64,000 nt of DNA from Ixodes scapularis (GCF_016920785.2 NW_024609857.1:128333094-128397093); one strand, 5' to 3'; counted from the stretch's first letter, positions 43,293-55,593 are shown. Program-made: numbers and translations. The notes: generated by a model from the letters alone, not told the origin.

Positions 43293-44394
43293 ACATCCTG
43301 ATGGCTCAAAAGTCGCCGGCGGCAAACCCGATTTTGCACACAAATAGGAACACACTTGCTCGCGCTTATCTTGATGAGCTAAAGTAGCGAAGCGGGCGAA
43401 TTGGTTCATGACGTATATTATGATCTGGCGTCGGTAAACGAGGTTTGTAAAACATCTCTAAAACTAAACAGGAGAGATTGTTGATACAATATACTGAATA
43501 TTTAAAGCGCGGTCATGTAGAATGGAAAGCCAACGGACACGGACGTCGTGTCTCTTTGCTCAACACTCAGAGAGACGGGATTTCGCTCTTTTTTTTGTCG
43601 AATGCCACTTCGACAAAACTCCGATATCGGCGGCGGCGAAAACTTATGTTGCGGACGTCAAGTGGAGCAACACGAGCAGTGCCAACTTCCTTTCACAATC
43701 TCCTTTTTTTTTCTTTTTTTTTTTTTTTTTTGCAGTTGAAGTAGAAATTTTGTTTAGTGCAAGGAAGCTCGGCGGGTAGTTTTGAGGTCAATTCAGATAT
43801 TCTGCCAGGGTTGAACAAATCTTCATTAATAGCACAACATCCGTCAACTTTGCTTGAGGTCAATGCTATCTGAAACCAATTTTAGCTTTTTGCAACGCCT
43901 GAAAAATATTTCCTAGGGCACAGTTTCCTTTAAAAAAAAACACGTAACTTCCCCCACAAAAAAAAAAAAATTTTTGCCAGTAACAACTAAAAAAAAAAAC
44001 TAATCTCGAGTCCCATGTATTCACATCGAAAATAGAATTAAAAGTGTACTCAGAGATAGGCATGACGGCATGGTCCTTTGTCCACGCTGGGTAATCGGAA
44101 GTAAGGAAACAACGAAGTTTCCGTATCGCACTTAATGGCAAAGCGTCCATGTTCTGGGAATGCTAAGAAACCGAAACTCAAGATACTTGACGCAAAATGC
44201 TGCAAGATCACCAAGTAGTTTCGTATATTACACATTATCCAAACATCCTGGGAAACCAAAAATATTCTTGCACAATCTGGCAACAGAACATAACGTGATT
44301 TTTGAACACTTATTTTGGCGTGAAGAGAGAGAGAAAATGGAAGGATCTGTTTAGAACGGTACAGTATATATCCATTATGTTTATAAAGTATCCA
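43293..44394. other. No gene seen
   Basis: Low-complexity T tract (43704-43733) and A tracts (43920-43990). Short frames have no motifs. Confidence 0.5.
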
Positions 44395-44815
44395 GCCATC
44401 AATTGCACATACTACATCTTGAGACCAATTACAATGACCAATTCGGTAACCCAGCACTAATTGGAAACAATGAACCCGACTGGAGTGACCATGCAATTAG
44501 GTTACCCAGTGCCAGTTGAATTTTATTGATCCCAATTGGAAATATTGAACCCAATTAGGCGTCCCAATGAATTTTATTGATCTCAACTGGGGTAACCAGT
44601 TGGAAACAGTGAACCCAATTAAAGTGACCAATTAGGTGTCCAAGTGCCAATTGAATTTTATTGGTCCCAATCAGGGTAACCGATGGAAACACTGAAGTCA
44701 ATTAGAATGACCAATTTGATAACCCAGAACCAATTTAATTTCATTGGTTTCAAATGAATATCTTAATTGGACTCAAGGTTATTTTTAATTGGGCAAGTAC
44801 CAGAAAAAGGCCAGT
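44395..44815. repeat. Degenerate tandem array based on CCAATTGG
   Basis: Phrases of the type CCAATTGGAAA, TGAACCCAATTAG, GTGACCAATTAGG, AACCCAGTGCCAATTG, TTTTATTGATC recur in the same order about four times, with a unit of about 110 bp that itself looks like a doubled 55-bp unit. Confidence 0.7.
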
Positions 44816-44868
44816 TGGTGTCTGTCTCAAATTCTTAGCTTGGCATCACCTAATTGCTTCAGCTGATT

Positions 44869-45341
44869 GTGCGTGAACGCAGTTTTGGCAAGCTTGCAAT
44901 TGCACGGGCTTGTCCTCACGAGCAAAGACATGGCGGCGGACTTTTTCCAGAAGGGCGCAGTCATCTTGAATGTCGTCACTTCTGGTATGCGGTAAAACAT
45001 TGTTTTGAACTTTCCACGCCGCTGGAAGGTGTTCACGAAAAGTGAGTGATTGTCACACATTCTTGTTTTGCCTCACCTATATTTTTTCGCATATTCCGGG
45101 TTGGAATATTTTATTATTTTCTCATACCGCATACCCACGTGACTGAGCTAGCATGGCTTCTGCAGTGCTCTAAAAAACTTGCTTGAGCGCGTGGGACTCC
45201 AACCCTCCAACACAGGCCACGTGCTCTCACAACAGCACGGGGCTGCAGCACTGTGTCCGCTAGCCTGGCCGCCGCGATGCTTCTGCTCGTGCGGGCACGC
45301 CCGTAAAATTGCAAGCTTGCCAAAACTGCGTTCACGGGCAC
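44869..45341. repeat. Inverted repeat with about 70-bp arms
   Basis: Left 44869-44940 (GTGAACGCAGTTTTGGCAAG, CTTGCAATTG) faces right 45266-45341 (CAATTTTACGGGC in complement and CTTGCCAAAACTGCGTTCAC). The roughly 325-bp spacer has no recognisable gene. Probably a DNA transposon with long ends, though outer boundaries and target duplications could not be fixed. Confidence 0.65.
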
Positions 45342-45349
45342 GTTGTATG

Positions 45350-46169
45350 TGCTTGCGTGCATGGGGCACCAGTCGGGGCTCCATGCTTTTATTTTTAGTG
45401 TTCGTGCTTTGCTCGCTTTCCAAAGTGACGAACATGAGTGGGCCGGGCTGAGGAAATGGTACGCTGGGCGGAGGACTTGTAAATATTGGAATGGTCTACA
45501 CTGTATAGGCTCTGCCTTTCTTAGCCTTAGACGTTACACCCCTTTTTTGGTCATCAATGAACACTACATTTTGGCGTTTCCGTTTTCGTCGTGAAGTGTG
45601 GATCAGACTACGTGCCCAAGATTGGTGGTGGCCGCACCGGCACGCACAGCATCTGGCGTGTTAGCATTTGGAATGTTAGGTCCTTCTCAAATCCATTTTT
45701 AGACCCATGTATTTTCTTAGATTATATTTTCATATCAGCGGCATCTTCTGTTACTGGCACCTCGTTGTCCTTTTTCTGACCGCCCTCAACGCGTTCGATT
45801 GTTCAAACGTCTTTCAAAATGGCGACGGCTTTTTTTTAACGAAACTGTTTGTTTGTTTCTTTTACGCCAGGTGCCCCTGCGCAGCCTTGGTCGAGTTGGA
45901 AAACATTATTTTTCAATTATCTTGTTGAGATAGAGGCAGATCAAACCTCCTGGAAGCGGAAGTGAGCACTACTGTGGTCCTTACTTGGTCGGGAAGGCCA
46001 GATAATTGTTATAAATAAATTTTCCTTCGATGGTCCTCGCTGATAGCGTAGCCATCTCTGAATTTGACGTGCTCGAAACAGATCTTGATGAGCATTGTGC
46101 TGCCAAAGCTAATGTCACCGCGCTTTATGTCGTATCAGTTACCAGGAAGCTGTGTATCCCCCTGCCATT
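45350..46169. other. No gene seen
   Basis: Mixed sequence between the inverted repeat and the LINE copy. Short frames only. Confidence 0.4.
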
Positions 46170-48514
46170 ACATTGCGCATGTCTTTTCATTATTTTGCCA
46201 GTCAGCAAAGGATTGCAATGTGTTGCGAACATAAAGTCATCTTTGATTATGCTAGGGCAAACCTACCGGAGATTACTTCGGCACTCGAGTCATTCCTTAT
46301 CGAATTTCAGGGTTCTTTTAGTCTCAGATCAGTTGAAGATAACTGGACTCTAATCAAGGACAGGCTTTTAGAACTTGTGCATCTATTTGTGCCTAAAATC
46401 AAAATACCATCCAATACACAAAATCCATGGTTCTCGAGGTATCTAAAAGGCCTCCTTAACACCAAAAAAACGACTTTTTTTAGGTGCAAAGAAGCATAAT
46501 AGTACGACCTCTTGGGACAAATATTTAAACCATTCTAAACTCTGTAAGCAGGCAATTGAAGATGCCAAACAACGATTCTTTGGTGGCACTCTTAAACAAC
46601 TACTAAGTTCAAATCCTAAAAAATTTTGGAAAATCATTAGCCCTCCGAAAAGTCAAAATGCCCCGAGCGGTCTTTCTGACATCCATGGGGATACGTTGTC
46701 CGATTTAGAAAGTGCGATTACTTTTAATCAATTCTTTGGAGGGGTTTTCACTGATGAGTCATTTCTTTTACCTGCCTGTGATAACATTTATAATAATTCT
46801 TTCCTTGATCGCATCTTTGTTGATTCTGATGGGATAAGGCAGCTTATCCTCAACCTTTCCAATTCAACTAGCCCGGGTAGTGACGGAATTACGTCTAAAC
46901 TGCTCAAACTCGCGCTGCCGGTCTCGAGTATTCTTCTGCAACTTTTATTTCAACAAAGTCTGGACCAAGGATACTTACCTAAGGAGTGGAAACATGCAAA
47001 AGTTACCCCTATTTTTAAATCTAGTGATGCTACGTCCGCCAATAACTACCGTCCCATTTCCCTAGCTAGCATACCCTGTAAACTTCTGGAACATGTGATG
47101 TACAGCCATATTGTGAATTACCTTACAGAAATTAATTTCTTTTTTCCTAACCAACCCGGCTTCCGTAAAGAGAAGTCGTGTGAAACTCAGTTATTCGAAT
47201 TTATCACTGATATCCATGACAACATTCACAAACGCAAACTGACGCTATCTTTATCGATTTTTCGAAAGCGTTTGATCGGGTCCCGCACCAGCGTTTGATA
47301 AGTAAACTTAAGTCACTTAATATGCATCAGTCTCTTGTAGACTGGATCAAAGAATTCCTTTCTGGAAGAACTCAATCAGTCTCGATCCATAACGACTCAT
47401 CTCGAAGTATCTCAGTAAAATCCGGTGTCCCGCAAGGCTCCGTCCTCGGCCCTCTTCTCTTTTTAATTTACATTAATGATCTACCTAACTTAATTTGTTC
47501 AAAAATTCGGCTATACGCTGACGACTGCGTAATATACAGGCGCATTCTCGCACGAAGATAGCTTCGCCCTCCAGCGTGACCTTGATTCGCTATGGTTATG
47601 GTGCGTTAAATGGCAAATGAATCTCAATATTACAAATACCAAGCTTCTTACTTTTGCTACAATTAAGTCTAAGTCTGCCTTTGATTATAAAGTTAATGGT
47701 GCAATTCTTGAAAATGTAACTCATTACAAATACCTCAGAGTATTTCTAACGGATAATCTCGACTGGAAAATGCATATTGATCATATTGTGAGCAAAGCGA
47801 ATCGATCTCTAGGGTATCTTAGGAGGAACTTGTTTTTAGCACCAAGTGACGTTCGATTGTTAGCTTACAAATCTTTTATTCTTTCAAAACTAGAATATGC
47901 GAGCATTATTTGGAGCCCACGGCAAGATTATTTAATTAAAAAAATAGAGTCTGTTCAGAACAGAGCCGTACGTTTTATTCTTAGAGATTATTCCTTTACG
48001 TCGATTGTGACAGCACTAAAAACAAGAGCTGACCTTGTTCCTTTATGTAATAGACGGAAAGTATCACGACTGGCTTTTCTTTATCGAGTGTATTATTACA
48101 ACGCTGACCTTAAAAGTCAACTTTTACTTCCGCCCCATAGGATTTTTCCTCGGCATGATCACCGTCATAAAATTAGGCTACCCTTATGTCGCACTAAGCA
48201 TTTTTCAGAGTCGCCCTTGATCTTGGCTATTCATGACTGGAATGACCTCCCTGAAAGTGTGGTTGATACCTCAGACTGTGCACAGTTTAGGAGTGTATGT
48301 GAAGAATTATTTAAGTCAGTTTAATTTTATACGCTCTCTGGTGTGTAGCTGTTGTGTATATAGTATGCTGTGTATGTGTGCGCGATCTGTCGCGTGCTGT
48401 TTTCAATGTTAGTGTTTTCTTGTTTTTGCAGCGAACTTTTTCTTTTGTCTCTCCCCCCCCTCATGTAATGCCTCCGGGCGCTTTGAGGGAACAATAAATG
48501 AAATGAAATGAAAT
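46170..48514 (+). mobile_element. CR1/L2-like LINE, 5'-truncated
   Basis: Contains the end of the linker, the RT and the C-terminal region of a jockey-superfamily LINE, with a 3' end AACAATAAATGAAATGAAAT. The family differs from the 9-14 kb element (different C-terminal sequence and tail repeat) and resembles the fragment at 61.5 kb. The 5' boundary near 46170 is approximate. Confidence 0.8.
46205..48324 (+). pseudogene. LINE ORF2 fragment, reverse transcriptase
   Basis: Starts with linker sequence (DYARANLPEITSALESFL, NPWFSRYLKGLLNTKK), then after a frameshift RT motifs SPGSDGITSKLLKLALP, NNYRPISLASIPCKLLE, FPNQPGFRKEKSCETQL, and after another SKAFDRVPHQRLI, SGVPQGSVLGPLLFLIYIND and IRLYADDCVIYRR with the YADD pair. 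The C-terminal block at 47617-48324 reads KLEYASIIWSPRQDYLIKK, IESVQNRAVRFI and AIHDWNDLPESVV. Frames change at about 46495, 47290 and 47560. Inactive. Confidence 0.85.
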
Positions 48515-49481
48515 CTGCCCACCGACGCCCTGCTCCACTCCAACCCCTCCCATTTCAAGGCATTCAGAGAAGAAACAATGTTGTGATGTAAAATATTGTA
48601 CTACCCTCATGTAATACCCTTAATTTGGGCATTTGAAGTTCAATATATAAATACAAAATACACTCCCAAAAACTCTCTTTGTACGTTATTTTACCAGAGA
48701 ATTTAAATAGGCACATGGTGATATCAATAATTAAATAACCCAATGTTAACTGAATTGCATACAGCCTATCTACATAAAAAACAGGGGCCTAAATTCCAAA
48801 TTCAGCTCACACTTTTCTTAACTGTCCACAAAGTTACCTAAAATGGTTGACCCATGGTTTCATGTCAAACGTTATTGAAAAAGAAATGTGTCAAAACACT
48901 TTTCAAGCTTTTGCACTCGGACTCCTCTTGGGCTTAAAACAGTCGTCAGTGGTAAGTGTCATGGTCGAACATTATTTACAAATATTTTTCAACACACTCT
49001 ACAAGATTCTGTGCATGCATTTTTTTTTTAAATTTTGTTCGGTGGCTTAACGGTTGTTAGCATAGGGATCACTGGCTTCTTCAAGTACAAAAAAAGTAAA
49101 CTAGAAAACAGGGAGCAGGTGACAAGGCTAGAGAGAATTTGGTAACGTAGAAGTCACTGGAACGCAGACCTCCTGTAGAGCTCCGAGCTGGAGTTTCTCA
49201 AGACCAACAGTGATAGCATCCTCTGCACTTTCTGCAATATTTTATTACAGGTGACACAGCATGGTATGCGAATGCTGTTTCCTTGTTCCTTGTCATAAAC
49301 TTTGAGAAGGCATACAATTTAAACTGCGTGGAACTATCACATACAAAAATAATTAAAAAAAGTGGACAACTTTTATGTCAATTTTCTAAGATTGTACGAA
49401 TATCCAAATTTTGGAATTGTAGTATCAATTAATACGCTATTCGGTATTCGCTTCAACTGCGATATTTATGTGTTTATAAGT
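48515..49481. other. No gene seen
   Basis: AT-rich sequence with a T run near 49020. No supported frame or repeat. Confidence 0.5.
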
Positions 49482-49632
49482 CGCGGCGGGTTAGCCCCGT
49501 TGGCGCGCTTCTTACCGAGCACTGGTGCACTACGGAGAAGCAACATCCACGAAGCTCGCGTCCGCGTGTGTTGCTTCTCCGAGTGCACTGGTGCTCGGTA
49601 AGAACCGCGCTCAACGAAGCTAACCTGCCGCG
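49482..49632. mobile_element. Foldback element with nested inverted repeats
   Basis: CGCGGCGGGTTAGC faces GCTAACCTGCCGCG at the ends, and CTTACCGAGCACTGGTGCAC faces GTGCACTGGTGCTCGGTAAG with GGAGAAGCAACA / TGTTGCTTCTCC inside. Almost the whole 151 bp can fold on itself. A diverged copy lies at 41862-41965. Confidence 0.8.
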
Positions 49633-49814
49633 ATCGACACTTCGAAAAGCACGAATATTGCAGTCGCACGCTTTAGAGAAAGACGCACTTTCAAAAGCGG
49701 CATGGTGCGCGCGCGCATGGTACATTTAAAAATAGACTAAAGCGTTGTGAATGTTTCTACCAACATTGCAGTAAAATTTAAAAAAAAATATGAAAGCCGT
49801 TTACAACTCCCTGT

Positions 49815-49900
49815 AACGCCGAGGGGGGGTCACGTGACCTCGGGGGGCGATCTCGGGGAGGGGGGTTGCGTGACCTGGGGGGTCACGTGACCTGGAGCTG
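49815..49900. repeat. G-rich block with repeated GGTCACGTGACC palindromes
   Basis: Two perfect GGTCACGTGACC palindromes (near 49827 and 49882) plus a half copy lie among seven G runs of four or more. The E-box core CACGTG is within each palindrome. Confidence 0.7.
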
Positions 49901-50054
49901 CGCTCTAAAACAGATCTTTATGAAGGGTGTTTGTTAGGCAGAGATGCCCTGACAACCTTTGTTCATCATTATGTTCGCTTGTTTTTCTTTTCAAATGTAA
50001 GATTAAAAAAAAAGACATTCGCATATAGCTAGATCAATAAATACTCTGATTAGG

Positions 50055-50812
50055 AAGGTGCAGCTGGGCTGCTAAACTTTCCAGAGTTGTCGGCATTATT
50101 GCCCGCTGTCGTCATGTTCTACCAATCAGTATTAAGTTAAAACTTTACTACGCACTATTTGAGTCCAATTTAAATTACTGTAATCTTGTATGGGCTACGG
50201 CAACTAAGACAAACCTTCAAAATATACTATTATTGCAAAAAAGTTTTACGTTTTATCGCGGGTGTCTCATATACCGACCATACAGAACCATTATTTTCTA
50301 GATATAAGATACTTCCCGTAGAACGCGTGTATAATTATCGTTTACTCTGAACCCTTCGTTTCTCATCGCCAACACTCATCGATTTTTTGTATTTTATTTC
50401 TGAACTTCAGAAACGTGAAAGTAATCTAAACACACGCCGTGTCGACACTTGGCTCCTTCCTCGGTGCCGCACAAATTACAACCTCCAATCATTGCATTAC
50501 AAAGTACCATACGTGTTAAATAAATGTTCCACGAACAACATAAACATCTACACAATCGGCAAAAAAGACTTACGTACCTACTGTTTTAACTATTCATAGC
50601 TAATTTTGTTCTTCTGCTACTCCAATGTTATGTGACCTTGTTTTATTTTTCTTATCACCATGGTAAAGTGTTTTATAGGTTTGCTGTCCGAGCTGCTGCC
50701 ATGTATAAGGGGGACCCAGACCCAGTCAAGCTGCTGTTAGCAGCTTTTTGTCTGGGGACCCCTCCAGTACTTCTGGAAAAATAAAGTTTATTGTATTGTA
50801 TTGTATTGTATC
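50055..50812 (+). mobile_element. CR1 LINE fragment, 3' end only
   Basis: The broken C-terminal ORF2 region (LNYCNLVWATATKTNLQN, RRVDTWLLPRCRTNYN) is related to 13269-13781 of the other CR1. It is followed by a 3' UTR with stems GGGGGACCCAGAC/GTCTGGGGACCCC (50709-50721, 50750-50762) and AGCTGC/GCAGCT (50729-50734, 50740-50745), then CCAGTACTTCTGG, ATAAAG and four TTGTA units. It is a typical 5'-truncated insertion. Confidence 0.85.
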
Positions 50813-51299
50813 ATTATAGGATTTGTTTTATGTCAAATGCATAATTTACTTGCCATCTCATTGTAGGCTTTGGACCTTTTGAGGCCACAGTTCACAACAG
50901 ACAAGCCTACTTCCTCCCCACCTATCATACTATCTGGTGCGTGCACCAGCCAAGATTTGATTGCCTCTTAAATGCAGAACTTTCCCCCAGGATTGCCGCA
51001 CTAACTACGTCTAAAATCCCCAAATGAACAGTCACGTGCAAGGTGACTAGCAACAAAATGTTCAAGAAATGCAAGGTAATCCCATCAAAAAATTTTTAAC
51101 TAAAGGAGGGACCTGCTTTTATTGAAAATTGCTGCCGACAGATCAGCAGGTATTATTATCTGAGAGTGGTTTTACATATTTCTTATATCACTAAAGTTTT
51201 GATATTTAATTTCGAGTGTCGCAAGTATGGTTAGCCGTCATTTTAATGATAGCAGGACCTTAAAAACAAGACATACTTTCGTCAGGAAAAGAAAGAGTT
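50813..51299. other. No gene seen
   Basis: AT-rich flank between the CR1 tail and the gypsy LTR. Confidence 0.5.
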
Positions 51300-51527
51300 T
51301 GTAGATGCTGGATTACAACCAGAAGCAGTGCGAACAGTACATATAATATATTTACATATTTACAAGAACCTATAATTAAAGATTGCTCATCGGGCGGTTT
51401 GTCGTTGGAACGGTGTCCATGGCTAGCTCCCGTGTCCGTGCCTCACGTGAATTGCGTCCCACGCTGGTTCATGGCACGTGTGTCTCGGAGCGCTTTTCTT
51501 TCACGTCGTTATAATTGTGCTTCTACA
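51300..51527 (-). mobile_element. 3' LTR of the 51-56 kb gypsy element
   Basis: TGTAGATGCTGG to GTGCTTCTACA, nearly identical by eye to 55594-55820. The visible differences are a few single bases (for example one extra T in the CTTTTCTTTC stretch). Confidence 0.9.
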
Positions 51528-51539
51528 AATATCCCCCGC

Positions 51540-52625
51540 CTAGCGAGGAAGCCTGGTGACGAGCGTTAAGTTGGGCGTGGTTAAAAAAAAACTGACTTTC
51601 TTTTTGACCGGCTTGCGACTTGGAAGTGCAGGGACGAGTTCGGACAGTGCGGTACCTTGAAGAGATTCGTAGAAAGCAGGTTTCAATCGATCGATAAGAA
51701 CTGTATCTATCCGGCCGTTGATGAGCAGAGTCATGTGTTTAGGGTTCCTGCGGAGTGTCCTGAACGGTCCGTTGTACGGTGGTTGCAGTGAACGTTTCAC
51801 TGCATCGTTCCGAACGAAAACATGGGTGGCCTCTGTCAACGCTGGACTGACGAATATTGAAGTCGGTTGGGTGGTTCTTGTGGGACAGGGTCGCAGCTGC
51901 GCCATGTTTTGACGTAGACGGCATGCGAAATCTTGGATATCAAAAATGTCATGTTCTGTGGAAGGTTCAATAAATTCCCCTGGGATACGTAAAGTTGTGC
52001 AATACACTAGCTCAGCAGTGGTGCAGTGCAGGTCATTCTTGAGCGCGGAGCGGATTCCAAGCAGCACCAATGGCAAAACTTCAACCCATGATGAAGGATT
52101 CACGGATTGAGCCATGAGAGCTGTTTTTAGTTGCCGGTGTAATCTTTCAACCATCCCGTTGGCTTGTGGGTGGTATGACGTCGTATGAATATGGTTAACT
52201 CCCAGGAACTGCGAAAGATGGCGGAAAAGAGCGGATTCGAATTGTCGACCGCGATCAGTCGTGATAGTAGAGGGTATACCGAACCGACTTATCCATATAC
52301 TGACGAACGCGCGGTCGACATCTTCTGCTGTTATGCGAGAGATAGGGATCGCTTCTGGCCATCTTGTAAAGCGGTCGACGCAGGTGAGTAGATATTGGAA
52401 ACCTTGCGACGATGGTAGTGGTCCCACGATGTCTAGATGTACATGGCTGAAACGAGCGTCAGGTTGTTGAAAAACACCGTAAGGTGTGACGGTAAGTCGG
52501 TGAACTTTTACTTTCTGGCATTGAAGGCAGGTTTGTGACCACCGTCGTACGTCTGCATTCATTCCTGGCCAAACAAAACGTGAAGTCATTAAATGTTGAG
52601 TAGCACGTATGCCAGGATGCGACAA
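51540..52625 (-). CDS. Integrase of the gypsy element
   Basis: Begins inside the HHCC finger (MSHPGIRATQHLM, CLQCQKVKV), then shows HLDIVGPLPSSQGFQYLL (first D), TTDRGRQFESALF (second D), YHPQANGMVERLHRQLK (E) and a C-terminal FVRNDAVKRSLQPPYNGPF module. It is separated from the RT/RNase H frame by a frameshift near 52620-52680. Ends at 51540 next to the polypurine tract. Confidence 0.9.
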   Translation of the reverse strand: MSHPGIRATQHLMTSRFVWPGMNADVRRWSQTCLQCQKVKVHRLTVTPYGVFQQPDARFSHVHLDIVGPLPSSQGFQYLLTCVDRFTRWPEAIPISRITAEDVDRAFVSIWISRFGIPSTITTDRGRQFESALFRHLSQFLGVNHIHTTSYHPQANGMVERLHRQLKTALMAQSVNPSSWVEVLPLVLLGIRSALKNDLHCTTAELVYCTTLRIPGEFIEPSTEHDIFDIQDFACRLRQNMAQLRPCPTRTTQPTSIFVSPALTEATHVFVRNDAVKRSLQPPYNGPFRTLRRNPKHMTLLINGRIDTVLIDRLKPAFYESLQGTALSELVPALPSRKPVKKKVSFFLTTPNLTLVTRLPR

Positions 52626-52689
52626 TGTATGTAGAGCGTCGAATACAGTGCGCCGGAAACTTGAAGGTACGTATGGCCGAGGGGTGCCG

Positions 52690-54597
52690 GTTGAAATGTC
52701 GCAAACTATTTATGTTTCTCTCCGGAACGTCTAAATCTTCAAGGATAAGGGCTGTCTGTGATGTGCACAGTTTAGTTAATTCGCTGTCGGTCTGCTGAGC
52801 ACTAGCTAGTGCCGTGAAATCCATTGGTGGCCGGGTTGTGGTAATTTCATTGATGTTTAATCGAGACAACGCATCGGCAACAGGGTTCTCTTTGCCCGAA
52901 ACGAACCTGATGTCGGTGGTAAATTCAGAGACGAAAGACATATGTCGTATTTCTCTTGGTGTGTGATTAGAATTGTTGGATTTGAAAGCGTATGTCAGAG
53001 GCTTGTGATCGGTCCAGATACAAAACTGTCGACCTACTAGGAAGTGGCGGAAGAATTTTACGGCAAGATACAATCCAAGAAGCTCCCTTCCGAAGGTACT
53101 ATGTCTTGTTTCCGCAGGTAAAAACTGTTTTGAGAAGAACGATATGGGGTGCCATTTACCGTTCTGGAATTGCTGTAGTACTGCGCCTGCTGCAGTGTCA
53201 GATGCGTCTACCATGATAGAAGTCGGTGCATCACATTGCGGGTGGGTCAGCAGTGTTGCTGACGCGAGCGCCCTTTTGATGTTCGCAAATGCGGCGCTAG
53301 CTGGTTCTGTCCAAATAAGGCGCTCGTTTTTGCGCAACGACCCTGCGAGAAGCTTGTTAACTGGCTGTAGTATGGCTGCACAGCGCGGGATAAACCGGCG
53401 ATAAAAATTTACCACCCCCAAAAACACTCTGAGCTTCGTGGTAGTGAGAGGTTGTGGAAATTTTTCAATTGCTTCGATTCGCTGGGGTAATGGGCGAATC
53501 CCAAGGTGGTTTACCTGGTGACCTAAAAATAATAGTTCTGAAACGCCGAACTCGCATTTCGCTGCATTGATCAGAATTCCGTAGTCGCTGTGGCAACTGA
53601 AGAGTTGACGTAGGTGATTGAGATGTTCCTTTTCATCTCGGCTGAACACCAGAATATCGTCAAGGTAAGTGAAACAGAATGGAAATCCACGCAGCACTTT
53701 GTCCATAAACCGTTGAAATGTCTGCGCTGCATTTCTTAGACCGAATGGCATCCTGATGTATTCGTACATGACGAAGGAAGTAACGATTTCAGTCTTTGGT
53801 ACGTCACAAGGTTCGACGGGAATTAGGTGGTAAGCCTTCACTAGGTCGATTTTTCTGAAGATTTTAGACCCATGTAACGAATTCCCGAAGTCTTGAAGAT
53901 GGGGAATGGCGTAACGGTCTGGCACTGTCACATTGTTGAGAGCACGATAGTCACCACATGGTCGCCAATCGCCGGATTTTTTTGGGACCATATGTAAGGG
54001 TGATGACCAAGCACTTGATGAGGGACGTACGATGCCGAGTTCGATCATATGTTCGAACTCCTGTCGCACGATTTTGAGCCGATCAGGAGCAAGGCTTCGA
54101 GGTCGTGCGAAGACTGGAGGGCCAGTTGTTTCAATATGGTGTGTGATGGTGTGCTTTACTCTCTGTGTGTTGGATTGCCGGAGTAGTTGAGGAAACTGGT
54201 CTAGAAGCGACTTCCAAGGAGCCGCTGAGACCTGCGTGGAGATAGTGAGGTTGAGGGACTTCGTCTTGGACAGAATACCGTGAACGTAAAGGTGCGTTCC
54301 TCTGTCCAAGAGTATGTTGCGATTGAGGTCAACGAGGAGGCCAAAATGTCGCAAAAAGTCTGCTCCTAGAATGGGTTGTTGAACATCTGCCACATAGAAT
54401 ATCCAGCGGTACGTCCTCCGCAGACCTAAGTCGAGGGTGAGTGACCGTTGACCATAAGTCTTGATGGAAGAGCCGTTGACAGCTTGTAACGGCGGTGTCT
54501 CTGTTGGCTGCCGTCGTTCCTCTTTTGTTGGTGGTATTACACTTACTTCAGCGCCAGTATCGACGAGGTACTGAAGTTTAGTGACGCGCTCGGTCAC
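52690..54597 (-). CDS. Protease, RT and RNase H of the gypsy element
   Basis: Protease YLVDTGAEVSVIP, FILGADFLRH-type flap (PILGADFLRHFGLLVD), then RT: ARPRSLAPDRLKIVRQEFEH, SSAWSSPLHMVPKKSGDWRP, FRKIDLVKAYHLIPV, RMPFGLRNAAQTFQRFMD and FTYLDDILVFSRDEKEH. RNase H: IMVDASDTAAGAVLQQF, FGRELLGLYLAVKFFRHF, IWTDHKPLTYAF and NPVADALSRLN. All catalytic aspartates are visible. The frame runs on past 52690 as shifted, non-homologous sequence to 52459. Confidence 0.9.
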
Positions 54598-54641
54598 GAA
54601 AAACAGACGGCTTGTTCCGTGGCCCGCGACGCCTGCCGTCG

Positions 54642-55500
54642 TTAGCGTCGGGCCTGGTTGTTTTCCCGGAACTTGCAGGGTGGCTCACATTTTCTTGCGC
54701 TGGTACCGAAGGTGAAATGGTACCAGCAAGTACCGCTCCTGTTTGCAGACCTGGATCGACGGCGTTGGGGCGGGCTGGCAGAAAACCGACGTGACGCCGA
54801 GCGATGTGTCGACAGACGTAGTTGTGCAATCTCTTCAGAAAGTTGTTTGACTGTCGACACGACTGTTCTGTTGGACTCCACTACCTGCGTTAGGTTGTCT
54901 TCTCGCTGTGATAGTTGGTGCGGGGTGTTGGGTTGTGCAATTTGGCAGACGTTGGGAGTGCTTACGTCCATGATTTGATCCGCCATTCGGGCTAAAGCCT
55001 CGATAGAGTCCGTTTCAGAGGTTGCGAGTATCATGCGTACTTGACTTGGAAGTCTCTGTAGAAATAATTCTCTGAGGATGCTTGTATCCAGAGTGTTGGC
55101 TTTTTCACCGAGGAGTTGTGTCATACGCCGAAGGAGTTCTGATGGTTTCCGATCTCCAAGTTCTTCTGATGTCAAAAGTTGTTGAAGCCGGCGTTGTTCA
55201 GATTCGGTTGTACGCCGTATCAGTTCAGACTTGAGGGTGTCGTACGGCGCCTCTTGAGGGGGTGCACGCAAGATATCCCGAACCACAGCTGCCGTTGCTT
55301 GTGGCAGCGATGAGACCACATGGTCGAATTTCGACTGCTGGGATGTTATTTTGTTTTTGCGGAACGACGACTCTATGGTAAGGAACCAAAGTTCCGAATC
55401 TGATGTCCAGAATTGAGGTAGTTTGAAATTAATTGCAGCAACTTCGGCAGCTGCTGAACTCTTCTGTGGAGGACATCGCTGCTTGATATGATGAAGTTGT
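54642..55500 (-). pseudogene. Gag of the gypsy element
   Basis: The conserved start region PQFWTSDSELWFLTIESSF is read around 55330-55430 and joins VVSSLPQATAAVVRDIL at 55319. The C-terminal finger is CWYHFTFGTSARKCEPPC, the atypical gag zinc motif common in arthropod gypsy elements. The upstream ATG near 55480 is out of frame by one base, so the true start is disrupted. Open from 55319 to 54642. Confidence 0.8.
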
Positions 55501-55593
55501 TAATAGATTGCACCCGCTGATGAGCAAATGGCAACAAGGAGACTTGCCTTGATGTGCGAGGACTGATGCAAGTCCGAGGAGCCGGGTCACCAA

